This document shows, piece by piece, positions 9,500-17,519 of a DNA stretch of 64,000 bases. This DNA is from an uncultured Tateyamaria sp. (GTDB lineage: Bacteria > Pseudomonadota > Alphaproteobacteria > Rhodobacterales > Rhodobacteraceae). The translations under genes were made by a program, and so were the position numbers. The stretch is taken from NCBI GenBank assembly GCA_905480645.1, contig CAJQRC010000013.1, forward strand, positions 1 through 64,000, read 5' to 3'. Numbering within the stretch: position 1 is the stretch's first letter; each line of letters starts with the position of its first letter. The notes under the pieces were generated by a model. The model did not search any database, was not told where the DNA came from, and was given only the letters and a program-made list of their open reading frames with translations.

Positions 9500-10452
9500 G
9501 CAAGTGCTCCTCTTCCCATGGGTAGAATGCCCCGATTGAGAGTTTGGGGTTTGCGAATTTGGCTGCGGCGCAAATGCACTACCATTTGGTCGGCGGCAAG
9601 CCGAAGTTGCGAGCGTTCAAGGCTATCCAGAATATCAAGGTGTTCTTCGAGTGATTGTCGTAAGCGAAAATTAGGGATGGAGTGGTTTTTTTGCGTGGAC
9701 AGCCGCAAGCGTTGATGCGCAAGCAAAGTGCCTTTGACGAAACGGTTGCCGGAGCTTTCAGCGATAAAGCTGTGAAATGCGCAATCCAGATGTAGGAATG
9801 CTACAGCGCTTAATGCTCCATCAGGCCGCAGCGCAAACTCTTGCAATTGCTGCCGCAAAAGTCCTGTTTTTTGGCTGTCCATTCGAAATCCAGGCGCTGT
9901 TATGGCCTGTGGTTCCAACGACAGGCGAAAGGCAATGCTATCATTAAGTGCGTTTGAGCTGTCTAGAATCGGCTGGAAAGCCCATGCGCGGCCAGGAAGT
10001 TGCACGACAATCCCGTCGCTACTTAGTATTTTTAGCGCATTTAATACAGATGACCGTGGAACGTCGTACCGCCTTACAAGTGCGCTGACTGACTGGATAT
10101 CTGTAATTCGGCGCTCTGCGCGATCTGACAAAATACGTGTTGCCAGACTGTCTTCCATATCCTCCAGATCGGACAAGCCTCCAGCTGCAATGCGTTCAGG
10201 GCTAACGTGTAGAAAATATCCACCTTCCTCACGGCGCTGAACAATACCATTGTTTTCTAGTAGTTTTAATGCAGATCTAATGGGAGTACGCGATACGCCG
10301 CAGGCCTTTGATAGTGTGGACTCCGGCAGATGAGCGCCCTCTGCAAAGCCACGCTCAAGGACCACTTCGGTGATTTTACGGGCCAACTTCAAATGGTTTT
10401 GACGTGTATTACTGCGGGGTTGTAGCATCGGTGTCTTTCTAAAGGTCTGCAT
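9496..10452 (-). CDS. GntR-family transcriptional regulator with two winged-HTH segments
   Basis: 318 aa. The N-terminal winged helix (LPESTLSKACGVSRTPIRSA) is typical GntR. A second winged-HTH-like segment follows at about residues 100-160 (VSALVRRYDVPRSSVLNALK ... DGIVVQLPGRAWAF), then a helical FCD-type ligand domain (EPQAITAPGFRMD ... HLDCAFHSFIAESSGNRF ... LEEHLDILDSLE). Two HTH units in one chain are unusual for GntR proteins. Divergent from the importer/GT/cupin/oxidase operon, it is the obvious local regulator. The start could also be the internal Met at residue 9. Confidence 0.85.
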   Translation of the reverse strand: MQTFRKTPMLQPRSNTRQNHLKLARKITEVVLERGFAEGAHLPESTLSKACGVSRTPIRSALKLLENNGIVQRREEGGYFLHVSPERIAAGGLSDLEDMEDSLATRILSDRAERRITDIQSVSALVRRYDVPRSSVLNALKILSSDGIVVQLPGRAWAFQPILDSSNALNDSIAFRLSLEPQAITAPGFRMDSQKTGLLRQQLQEFALRPDGALSAVAFLHLDCAFHSFIAESSGNRFVKGTLLAHQRLRLSTQKNHSIPNFRLRQSLEEHLDILDSLERSQLRLAADQMVVHLRRSQIRKPQTLNRGILPMGRGALA

Positions 10453-10504
10453 GGCAGTTTGTTTCCTCGTGTGGCATCAGAAGAGAAAAGACCGCAAAAA
10501 CAAA

Positions 10505-10531
10505 TTGACGTATATTTTGTTGCATTAATAC
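10505..10531 (+). promoter_or_regulatory. Possible promoter of the amine operon
   Basis: TTGACG at 10505-10510 and TAATAC at 10526-10531 resemble -35 and -10 boxes with a short 15-bp spacer, in the divergent region upstream of the PotD-like gene. A small CCCCATCGGGG inverted repeat follows at about 10575. Judged by eye only. Confidence 0.3.
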
Positions 10532-10623
10532 TGCTTTAAAGCGTCGCTTGAGAAACGCAAATAAAAAACAGTCACCCCATCGGGGAGACATTCAACAGAT
10601 GTAACATTTTGGAGGTATTTTAG

Positions 10624-11670
10624 ATGTCACGACTTTCCCCGCGCAGCAGCGTTTGTGCAATTGTGGCGCTGGCTGCGTTTTCCGCGCCTGCATTCGCTGA
10701 ACCCCTTACCGTTTCCAATTGGGACGGATACATGGCTGCCGATACTATCGATGCATTTAACACGGCGTCCGGCAATCAGGCTGAACTGGTCCTGCACGCG
10801 ACAAACGAAGAAATTATGGGAAAGTTGATTGCGGCCAAAGGTGTCGGCTACGACGTTGTTTTCGTTTCTTCACCTTTTGCAGAAGTTCTAAACAACCTTG
10901 GCCTTGCTGAAACTTTGGATCACGCCAAAATTCCAAATATTGCTAACCTATATTCAGAAGCCACAGAACTGCCGCATGATCCCGGCAATTCCTTCTCGTT
11001 GCCATATGCATGGGGTACCACAGGATTATGTTATAGATCTGACCTGGTTGATACTCCAACTTCCTGGGGTGATTTGCTCGCGCCAGAAGCGGATGTTGCA
11101 GGTAAAACAACAATGCTCGCCACGGATCGCTGGTTACTTGCAGCAGGCCAGCTTCAACTGGGTTATTCTGTAAACGAAACTGATCCTGACAAAATGGCTG
11201 AGGTTCGTGATCTGTTGATTGAAGCCAAAAAATCATTGTTGGCTTACGATGATACGACATTTTATGCGAAGTTGGTGTCAGGTGAAGCTGAACTGGTTCA
11301 CGCATGGGATGGGTGGTGCAACTATGGCATTGGTGAAAACGCTGACATCAAATACATGATCCCTGAAGAAGGTTCTGATCTCTGGGTTGACACTATGGTA
11401 ATTTTGAAAGCCTCAGAAAATAAAGATGCAGCATATGACTTTGTGAACTTCATTCTGGATGCTGACAATCATCGATGGGCTGCTGAAAACATTCTTTACA
11501 AAGTGCCAAATAAGGCTGCGATGGATGGTGTGGACGCAGGCTTGATTGAAACTTTCCCCAATATGGGCATGGCGCCTGCGGATATGCTAAAGTTTGAACA
11601 GATGCGGGATGTTGGCGCAGCACAGCGTGATTATTCGCGCCTTGTATCAGAAATCAAAGCCGCAAATTGA
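10624..11670 (+). CDS. ABC transporter solute-binding protein, PotD/PotF type
   Basis: 348 aa with a Sec signal peptide (to about residue 25, ...PAFAEP) and the polyamine-binding-protein fold (LTVSNWDGYMAADTIDAF, YAWGTTGLCYRSDLVDTPTS, FVNFILDADNH). Strong RBS GGAGG just upstream of the ATG. It delivers a cationic amine or polyamine-like ligand to the permeases encoded next. First gene of the long plus-strand operon that continues through two cupins and amine-oxidising enzymes, which supports an amine substrate. A hairpin follows the stop. Confidence 0.88.
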   Translation: MSRLSPRSSVCAIVALAAFSAPAFAEPLTVSNWDGYMAADTIDAFNTASGNQAELVLHATNEEIMGKLIAAKGVGYDVVFVSSPFAEVLNNLGLAETLDHAKIPNIANLYSEATELPHDPGNSFSLPYAWGTTGLCYRSDLVDTPTSWGDLLAPEADVAGKTTMLATDRWLLAAGQLQLGYSVNETDPDKMAEVRDLLIEAKKSLLAYDDTTFYAKLVSGEAELVHAWDGWCNYGIGENADIKYMIPEEGSDLWVDTMVILKASENKDAAYDFVNFILDADNHRWAAENILYKVPNKAAMDGVDAGLIETFPNMGMAPADMLKFEQMRDVGAAQRDYSRLVSEIKAAN

Positions 11671-11682
11671 AACTTTCAAATT

Positions 11683-11709
11683 GCCTCTGAGTGTTTAACA
11701 TTCGGGGGC
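11683..11709 (+). terminator. Intercistronic stem-loop after the PotD-like gene
   Basis: GCCTCTGA (11683-11690) pairs with TCGGGGGC (11702-11709) using G-U pairs, and is followed by ATTTTCCTTTC. It is probably a leaky terminator or processing hairpin that lowers permease expression relative to the binding protein. Confidence 0.5.
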
Positions 11710-11757
11710 ATTTTCCTTTCATTATAACGCCAGATTCTTTTGGTGCTGGGTCCCGTA

Positions 11758-12621
11758 ATGTCCACTGATCGCAGAGCTCTTATTTTGATGTCACCTGCCA
11801 TTTTGTGGTTATTGGCCCTGATGGTAGTGCCTTGTGTATTGATCTTGGTATTGGCTTTTTTCCAACGGGGTATTTATGGTGGGATTGAGTATACATGGAC
11901 GCTTGAAAACCTAGCGTTAGTTTTCGATCCACTTTACTTTAAAATTTTTCTTAAGTCGGCTGGGATCGCTGGTCTATCTGCTGGCATCGCTTGCGTTTTA
12001 GGCTATGCTGCTGCCTATGCGATTGCGGCTATGCCGCGTCGTAATCAGCCTTTGCTGCTGTTTTTTGCGGTGCTTCCATTTTGGTCAAATTATCTAGTGC
12101 GCACATATGCGTGGATCGTGCTGCTCAACCGCGAAGGTTTGATTGTGAACCTTGCGCGTTGGATTGGATACCAAGGCGAACTGCCAAGTATGCTCTATAC
12201 CGAACAGGCTGTGGTGATTGGTCTTGTTTATAATTACTTACCCTTTGTAATCCTCAGCTGTTATGCGCCGCTATCTCGCTTGAACCCAGAAATCACCGAG
12301 GTATCGCGTGACCTTGGGGCCTCTGCATGGACGACTTTCCGCCGAGTGACGCTGCCAATGACCGTGCCTGGTATCGCAACGGGATTTGTCTTCGTCTTCG
12401 TTCTATCAATTGGTAATTTTGTAACGCCAGCCTTGCTGGGGGGTGGTCAGTTCCAGATGATTGGTAACCTTGTCTATGCTCAATTTCTGACGGCAAACGA
12501 TTGGCCCTTTGGCGCAGCTCTTTCGATGGTGCTGATCGCAGTGATGCTTGGCCTTTTGATGGCGCAAGCCACGGTGGCCGAGCGAGCGGCGGGTATGAAG
12601 AAAGATCAAGGCAATGGCTGA
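11758..12621 (+). CDS. ABC transporter permease, PotB type
   Basis: About 287 aa from ATG 11758; an upstream TTG at 11740 is possible and neither has a strong RBS. Six hydrophobic segments with the permease loop (RLNPEITEVSRDLGASAWTT, then RRVTLPMTVPGI). The motif FWSNYLVRTYAWIVLLNREG is characteristic of PotB/PotH permeases. It overlaps the start of the PotC-like gene. Subunit of the amine importer in the inner membrane. Confidence 0.88.
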   Translation: MSTDRRALILMSPAILWLLALMVVPCVLILVLAFFQRGIYGGIEYTWTLENLALVFDPLYFKIFLKSAGIAGLSAGIACVLGYAAAYAIAAMPRRNQPLLLFFAVLPFWSNYLVRTYAWIVLLNREGLIVNLARWIGYQGELPSMLYTEQAVVIGLVYNYLPFVILSCYAPLSRLNPEITEVSRDLGASAWTTFRRVTLPMTVPGIATGFVFVFVLSIGNFVTPALLGGGQFQMIGNLVYAQFLTANDWPFGAALSMVLIAVMLGLLMAQATVAERAAGMKKDQGNG

Positions 12622-13402
12622 GCGTAACACCTTTCGTTTGATGTTATTAATTCTTGGCGTTGTTTTTGCCTTTCTCTACATTCCGATTTCAGTGCTTGTT
12701 GGCCTGTCCTTCAATGAAGGTGGCTTGCCAACTGCGTGGACTGGGTTCTCCTTTAAATGGTATGGCGCTTTATTGGAAAATGATGACATTTTAGGTGCGG
12801 CGGCCAATACGGTTGTGGTTGCAATTTGTTCCACTATTCTTTCGACTTTTTTGGGAACTTTTCTCGCGGTTGGAGTGGAAATTCGGCGGCGCAATGGCAA
12901 GTGGTTGGAGACGGTTATTTTTGCACCAATGATTATTCCTGACATTGTTCTGGCGATTGCGCTACTGAGCTTTTTCTCTTTGCTTGGCGCTAAAATGGGT
13001 CTTCATACAATCATTGTCAGCCATGTTGTGTTCAATCTTGCATTCGTGTGCGCTGTAGTGCGTGCGCGTTTGAAAAGCTTCGATTGGTCAATTGTGGAGG
13101 CCTCTGCTGATCTTGGGGCCTCGACTATAACCACACTGTACCGCGTTATGGTTCCGGTGCTCACCCCTGCCATTGTGGCTGGGGCTTTGCTCGCATTTAC
13201 GCTGTCTGTCGATGAATTTATAATAGCTTTTTTCACTGCGGGGGCAGGCCGGTCTTCAATTACCTTGCCAATGCAGATTTATGCGATGATCCGTTTTGGT
13301 GTAACGCCCGAGATTAACGCGCTGGCATCTATTGTTATGACCGTTTCAGTGATCTGTCTTGCCCTTTCTCAGCGGCTGAATAAAGGGGGCCTGTCGGGAT
13401 AA
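12614..13402 (+). CDS. ABC transporter permease, PotC type
   Basis: 262 aa. PotC/PotI hallmarks: YIPISVLVGLSFNEG, FSFKWYGALLENDDI, and the EAA-like loop IVEASADLGASTITTLYRVM. Starts 8 bp inside the PotB-like gene and ends in TAATG, where its TAA shares the A of the next ATG, so it is tightly coupled on both sides. Forms the heterodimeric membrane channel with the PotB-like protein. Confidence 0.9.
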   Translation: MAERNTFRLMLLILGVVFAFLYIPISVLVGLSFNEGGLPTAWTGFSFKWYGALLENDDILGAAANTVVVAICSTILSTFLGTFLAVGVEIRRRNGKWLETVIFAPMIIPDIVLAIALLSFFSLLGAKMGLHTIIVSHVVFNLAFVCAVVRARLKSFDWSIVEASADLGASTITTLYRVMVPVLTPAIVAGALLAFTLSVDEFIIAFFTAGAGRSSITLPMQIYAMIRFGVTPEINALASIVMTVSVICLALSQRLNKGGLSG

Positions 13403-14463
13403 TGAACCAATCGTTTCTGAGCATACAAAAGGTCCAAAAAAACTTCGGCCCTGTTACAGCGGTGACTGGTGTGACCTTGGATATCCGTGAGAACGAATTC
13501 TTTGCCCTATTGGGAGCGTCAGGCAGTGGTAAAACTACGTTGCTTCGGATGCTTGCTGGGTTTGAAAAACTGAGCGGTGGTGATGTGCAGCTTGAGGGTT
13601 CTAGCATCGCACATTTACCGCCAAACCAGCGGCCTTTGAATTTGATGTTCCAATCTTATGCATTGTTCCCACATATGACTGTGGCGCAAAACATTGCCTA
13701 TGGTCTTGAGATGGACAAGTTGCCAAAGAAGCAGATCAAAGCTAGCGTCGATGAAATCTTGCAAGTTATTCAGTTGGAACACTTACGTAATCGCAAGCCG
13801 GATCAGTTGTCTGGTGGACAAAGTCAGCGTGTTGCTTTGGCGCGAGCTTTGGTCAAAAGACCCAAGGTTTTGTTGTTGGATGAACCGCTTGGTGCGCTCG
13901 ACAAAAAGCTACGAAGTGAAATGCAGCTTGAGCTAAAACGCTTGCAAGTAGAGTTTGGCATCACCTTTATCATCGTGACCCACGACCAAGAAGAAGCGTT
14001 GGTTATGGCTGATCGCATTGCCATTATGAAAGATGGTGGTTTGTTGCAAGTAGGAACGCCGCAAGAGATTTACGAAGCCCCTGAAAGCCGTTTTGCGGCT
14101 GATTTTATAGGAGTGATGAACTTTCTTCCGATTAGGAAATCAAGCCAAGGTTTTGTGACTGCAAATGGCTTAGCCATTAAAGCCAATCAGATCAACAACT
14201 CTGCCTCTAACAGTGATGCCGTTGCGGCCATTCGCCCTGAACGCCTTATGATCGGAGAAAATGGCGACAATGCGTTAAGCGGTGAGATTACCGCCATTGC
14301 CTATCACGGTCTGGATTTGTTGTTGCACTTAAAAACTGATCTTTCGGAGACACCCATTGTTGTGCGTATGACAGCAGATGTCGCTGAGGCGCATTGCCCC
14401 TCTACGGGGCAACAAATCAATGTCAGTTGGTACGCTAAAGATACTCATATTTTTTTCGCATAA
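13402..14463 (+). CDS. ABC transporter ATP-binding protein, PotA type
   Basis: 353 aa. Walker A GASGSGKTTLL, signature LSGGQSQRVALARAL, Walker B VLLLDEPLGALDK, switch His (IVTHDQEEA), then a C-terminal TOBE domain (AIRPERLMIG ... AYHGLDLLLHL). The signature reads SGGQSQ instead of the commoner SGGQQQ or SGGQRQ. The start overlaps the PotC-like stop by one base. Energises the amine importer. Confidence 0.92.
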   Translation: MNQSFLSIQKVQKNFGPVTAVTGVTLDIRENEFFALLGASGSGKTTLLRMLAGFEKLSGGDVQLEGSSIAHLPPNQRPLNLMFQSYALFPHMTVAQNIAYGLEMDKLPKKQIKASVDEILQVIQLEHLRNRKPDQLSGGQSQRVALARALVKRPKVLLLDEPLGALDKKLRSEMQLELKRLQVEFGITFIIVTHDQEEALVMADRIAIMKDGGLLQVGTPQEIYEAPESRFAADFIGVMNFLPIRKSSQGFVTANGLAIKANQINNSASNSDAVAAIRPERLMIGENGDNALSGEITAIAYHGLDLLLHLKTDLSETPIVVRMTADVAEAHCPSTGQQINVSWYAKDTHIFFA

Positions 14464-14497
14464 ATCGAACATTACAACATGACAGAGGAGACACCCC

Positions 14498-15775
14498 ATG
14501 AAACAGAAAACATTTGCCTTCTTTCCCGAAGCTGCTTTTGGCCCAGCGCTGAACTCGGTTGGTATTGCTCAAGCCATAACTGCGATGGGGCATAAAGCTG
14601 TCTTTCTGTCTGACCCCGGATTTGTTGAAATCTACGAAGGTTACGGTTTTGAAGCTTATCCAGTGGCCTTGTCTGAGCCAATGCCAGCAGATCAAATGGC
14701 CAAGTTTTGGGAAGACTTTATTAATGGACACATCCCCAATTTTCGTAAAGCTCCAATTGACCAAATTGATAACTATGTCAAAGAATGTTGGGAGGCGATT
14801 GTTGACAGTGCCAAGTGGGCGGAAAAAGATTTGCCTAGCGTTCTGGCTAAAATCAAACCAGATGTGATTGCTGTAGATAACGTTATCCTGTTTCCAGCAA
14901 TCAAGCAGTTTGGTGTGCCTTGGGTGCGCATTATTTCATGCTCTGAGAACGAAATTGAAGATCCGGCTATTCCACCGCATTTGTCTGGGATGTCCGAAAA
15001 TGACACGGTGGGACACTCTGCATTCCGTGCCAAGTTTGAAGAGATCATCGCGCCAATCCATGCGGATTTCAACGATTTCCTCACGTCCTGTGGTGAAGAC
15101 TCTTACAAATTAGGCGAGTTTTTTGAAGCTTCACCACATATGAATATGATGCTTTATCCAGAGCCGTTGACTTACACGCGTGATACGCCTTTAGACCCTG
15201 CCCGTTTCCAATATCTAGAGGGCTGCGTGCGTGAAGATGACGCTTATACTGTGCCAAAATTCGGAGTGAACAACGATGGCCCGTTACTCTACATTTCTTT
15301 TGGATCACTCGGCGCGGGTGACACCGATCTGCTGAAACGTTTGATAACGCTAGTTGGTAAATCACGTTACCGTGCATTGGTTAATGTCGGGGACTATAAA
15401 AACGACTACACTGATATCCCGCCAAACGTCATTATTGAGGATTGGTATCCGCAACCTTCTGTCATTCCGCAAGTTGATGCTGTCATCCATCATGGGGGCA
15501 ATAACTCGTTCACAGAATGCCTGTATTTTGGTAAGCCTGCGATCATCATGCCTTACGTTTGGGATGGCCATGATAATGCTATGCGTGTGCAAGAAACTGG
15601 CTATGGATTTCGCTCCGATCGCTATGAATGGACTGATGAGGAAATGATTGCCAAGATTGAAGCCTGCCTGACCAATGCTGAAATGGCTGAAAAGCTGGGT
15701 AAAATTTCGAAGCATATGCAGTCTTGTGAAGGACCAAAAAAGGCTGCGAAACTTCTGGCAGGGTTGGTAGAATGA
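14498..15775 (+). CDS. GT1-fold glycosyltransferase, paralogue of the gene at 8228
   Basis: 425 aa, RBS GAGGAG before the ATG. Same architecture and motifs as the divergently encoded 423-aa protein: FFPEAAFGPALNSVGIAQ, ISFGSLGAGDTDLLKRL, IEDWYPQPSVIPQVDAVIHH, HHGGNNSFTECLYFGKP and PYVWDGHDN. Predicted cytoplasmic nucleotide-sugar glycosyltransferase. It sits inside an amine import and oxidation operon, between the ATPase and two cupin genes, which is unusual for UGT-like enzymes. One possibility is temporary glycosylation of the imported compound; this is inference only. Confidence 0.82.
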   Translation: MKQKTFAFFPEAAFGPALNSVGIAQAITAMGHKAVFLSDPGFVEIYEGYGFEAYPVALSEPMPADQMAKFWEDFINGHIPNFRKAPIDQIDNYVKECWEAIVDSAKWAEKDLPSVLAKIKPDVIAVDNVILFPAIKQFGVPWVRIISCSENEIEDPAIPPHLSGMSENDTVGHSAFRAKFEEIIAPIHADFNDFLTSCGEDSYKLGEFFEASPHMNMMLYPEPLTYTRDTPLDPARFQYLEGCVREDDAYTVPKFGVNNDGPLLYISFGSLGAGDTDLLKRLITLVGKSRYRALVNVGDYKNDYTDIPPNVIIEDWYPQPSVIPQVDAVIHHGGNNSFTECLYFGKPAIIMPYVWDGHDNAMRVQETGYGFRSDRYEWTDEEMIAKIEACLTNAEMAEKLGKISKHMQSCEGPKKAAKLLAGLVE

Positions 15776-16131
15776 GCCAGTTAAACTCTTCTGCCCCACA
15801 TATTCATAATGCAACCGGCTTTGAGGATGTTGTGGATTGGGGTCCCCAACCTGACTTGTTGGAAGGGGCGTCTCATTCAACTGGTCGTTTGTTGCACAAG
15901 GGACCAGATAACATCCCTGAAACTGGCATTTGGGATTGCACGCCTGGCCGTTGGCGACTGTCCCTGCCTCGTGACGAGTTCTGTCACTTTGTTTCTGGTC
16001 GCGCGCGTTACACCCATGATAACGGCGAGGTAATCGAAGTCATTGCAGGCACCTGCGTTCTTTTTCCCAAGGGATGGTCGGGCGTGGCAGAAATTTTTAA
16101 AACTATTCGCAACATTTACATGCTAACATGA
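15772..16131 (+). CDS. Small cupin protein (DUF861/Cupin_3 type)
   Basis: 119 aa. Cupin_3 pattern: TGIWDCTPGRWRLSLPRDEF, CHFVSGRARYTHDNGEVIEV and FPKGWSGVAEI. The metal-site residues (Glu in RDEFCH, plus His) differ from classic cupin motifs, as usual for this subgroup. Relatives accompany amine, ureide and PuuB-type oxidase genes. ATG overlaps the glycosyltransferase stop (ATGA). Neighbour of a second, clearly paralogous cupin. Confidence 0.78.
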   Translation: MSQLNSSAPHIHNATGFEDVVDWGPQPDLLEGASHSTGRLLHKGPDNIPETGIWDCTPGRWRLSLPRDEFCHFVSGRARYTHDNGEVIEVIAGTCVLFPKGWSGVAEIFKTIRNIYMLT

Positions 16132-16141
16132 GGCAATACAT

Positions 16142-16486
16142 ATGAAAACTCCTGTCATGCGCGCACCACTTGAGATCACCGAAACTGTCGATTGGGGCGT
16201 CATACCGACCATGATTGAAGGCACTTCAAAAGTCAGTGGCGTTGTTCTGCATAAAGGCCCTGAAGGACAATCTGAGTGTGGCCTATGGATTTGCACTCCA
16301 GGGAAATGGGAGTGCCACGTCACCAGTGATGAATTCTGCCATTTCTTAGAGGGGCGTTGCACTTACGTTCATAAAAGTGGCGATGTGATTGAGGTCATGC
16401 CGGACACAGCAGCGTTTTTCCCTCAAGATTGGAAAGGTATTTGTACTGTCCATGAAACGATTAAAAAGGTCTATATGATCCGATGA
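16142..16486 (+). CDS. Small cupin protein, paralogue of the preceding gene
   Basis: 114 aa, GAGG upstream of the ATG. It shares with the previous protein the VDWG...EG.S...G...HKGP N-terminal block, CTPGKWECHVTSDEFCHFLEG, and the VIEV...FP..W C-terminal block, so the pair arose by tandem duplication or they form a heteromer. The stop overlaps the next ATG (ATGA). Probably a metal-dependent enzyme or sensor of a pathway intermediate; function not assignable. Confidence 0.78.
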   Translation: MKTPVMRAPLEITETVDWGVIPTMIEGTSKVSGVVLHKGPEGQSECGLWICTPGKWECHVTSDEFCHFLEGRCTYVHKSGDVIEVMPDTAAFFPQDWKGICTVHETIKKVYMIR

Positions 16487-17508
16487 ATATATTGGGTGCA
16501 CCTCTCACGCTTGCGCCGCCGATCGCTACATTCTTGGCTCGTCACGGTCAGAGCGGTGCAGAGCTTGAACTACTTCCTGGTGATGCTTCTGCGCGCAGCT
16601 ATATTCGTTTGGTGAACGTGGGTAATCTGCTGATGGAGGATCGCACTGACCCGGCTGGCTTTGCAGCGTTTATTCGTCTGGCGCGTCACCTAAACAGCCT
16701 TGGTCTGAGCGCACCTCGGGTAATTGGAGCGGAGCCTGCGGCAGGTTTGGCCTTGATCGAGGACTTTGGTACCGCAACATACGGCACTCTGTTAAATGAC
16801 GGGTACAACGAAGCAGCGCTCTATGAACTTGCAATTGACGTATTAGTGCATTTGCATAGCGCGCAGAACGCCATATCGGTCACTGTGCCTGCCTACGATA
16901 CTGCGACACTTCTAGAAGAGATTTCGATATTTTCGCACTGGTTTGTTCCAGGTTTTGCGCCAGAAATCAATGTTGCTAAATTTGATGAACGATTTTGTGA
17001 GGTTTGGAAAAAGGCGCTGATGCCGCTTGAAGAAGCGCCGAAAGCTTTGGTATTGCGAGACTTTCATATAGATAATTTAATGCTCCTTCAGGACCGTGCA
17101 GGTGTCGCGGCATGTGGGTTGCTTGATTTTCAAGATGCAGTAATAGGGGCTGCTGAATATGATCTTATGTCGCTTCTGCAAGATGCGCGCCGTGATCTTG
17201 CGAACGGTCTAGAGGACGCAATGTTACGCCGTTATCTAAATGCAATTCCTGCGTTTTGTGGCACAGAGGATGCAATAATGCAGCGCTATTATCTACTTGC
17301 TGCACAACGGCATACTCGGTTAGTGGGATTATTCCCTCGTTTGAAATTGCGTGACGGAAAAGCGAATTATTTGAAATTCATGCCACGCGTCTTGAGGCAA
17401 ATGCAGACCGCGTTGCGGATGGCAAAACTATCTGAAATTTGTGATTTTCTTGACGACACTTTGCGAGGATGGCGAGATGCTGCCCCTGCAATGTCTAAAC
17501 TCTCGTAA
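16483..17508 (+). CDS. Aminoglycoside-phosphotransferase-fold kinase (AmgK/COG3178-like)
   Basis: 341 aa. APH kinase motifs: GDASARSYIRL near the N-terminus, LALIEDFGTATYG hinge, catalytic loop LVLRDFHIDNLMLL (H-x-D-x-x-x-x-N variant, D-F-H-I-D-N) and metal-binding LLDFQDAVIGAAEYDL. Such kinases phosphorylate hydroxyls of sugars, choline or aminoglycosides; COG3178 includes cell-wall sugar kinases. Coupled to the upstream cupin and 11 bp from the aldehyde dehydrogenase. In this operon it could phosphorylate the sugar part of a glycosylated amine; inference. Confidence 0.8.
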   Translation: MNILGAPLTLAPPIATFLARHGQSGAELELLPGDASARSYIRLVNVGNLLMEDRTDPAGFAAFIRLARHLNSLGLSAPRVIGAEPAAGLALIEDFGTATYGTLLNDGYNEAALYELAIDVLVHLHSAQNAISVTVPAYDTATLLEEISIFSHWFVPGFAPEINVAKFDERFCEVWKKALMPLEEAPKALVLRDFHIDNLMLLQDRAGVAACGLLDFQDAVIGAAEYDLMSLLQDARRDLANGLEDAMLRRYLNAIPAFCGTEDAIMQRYYLLAAQRHTRLVGLFPRLKLRDGKANYLKFMPRVLRQMQTALRMAKLSEICDFLDDTLRGWRDAAPAMSKLS

Positions 17509-17519
17509 AGGACCATCTG

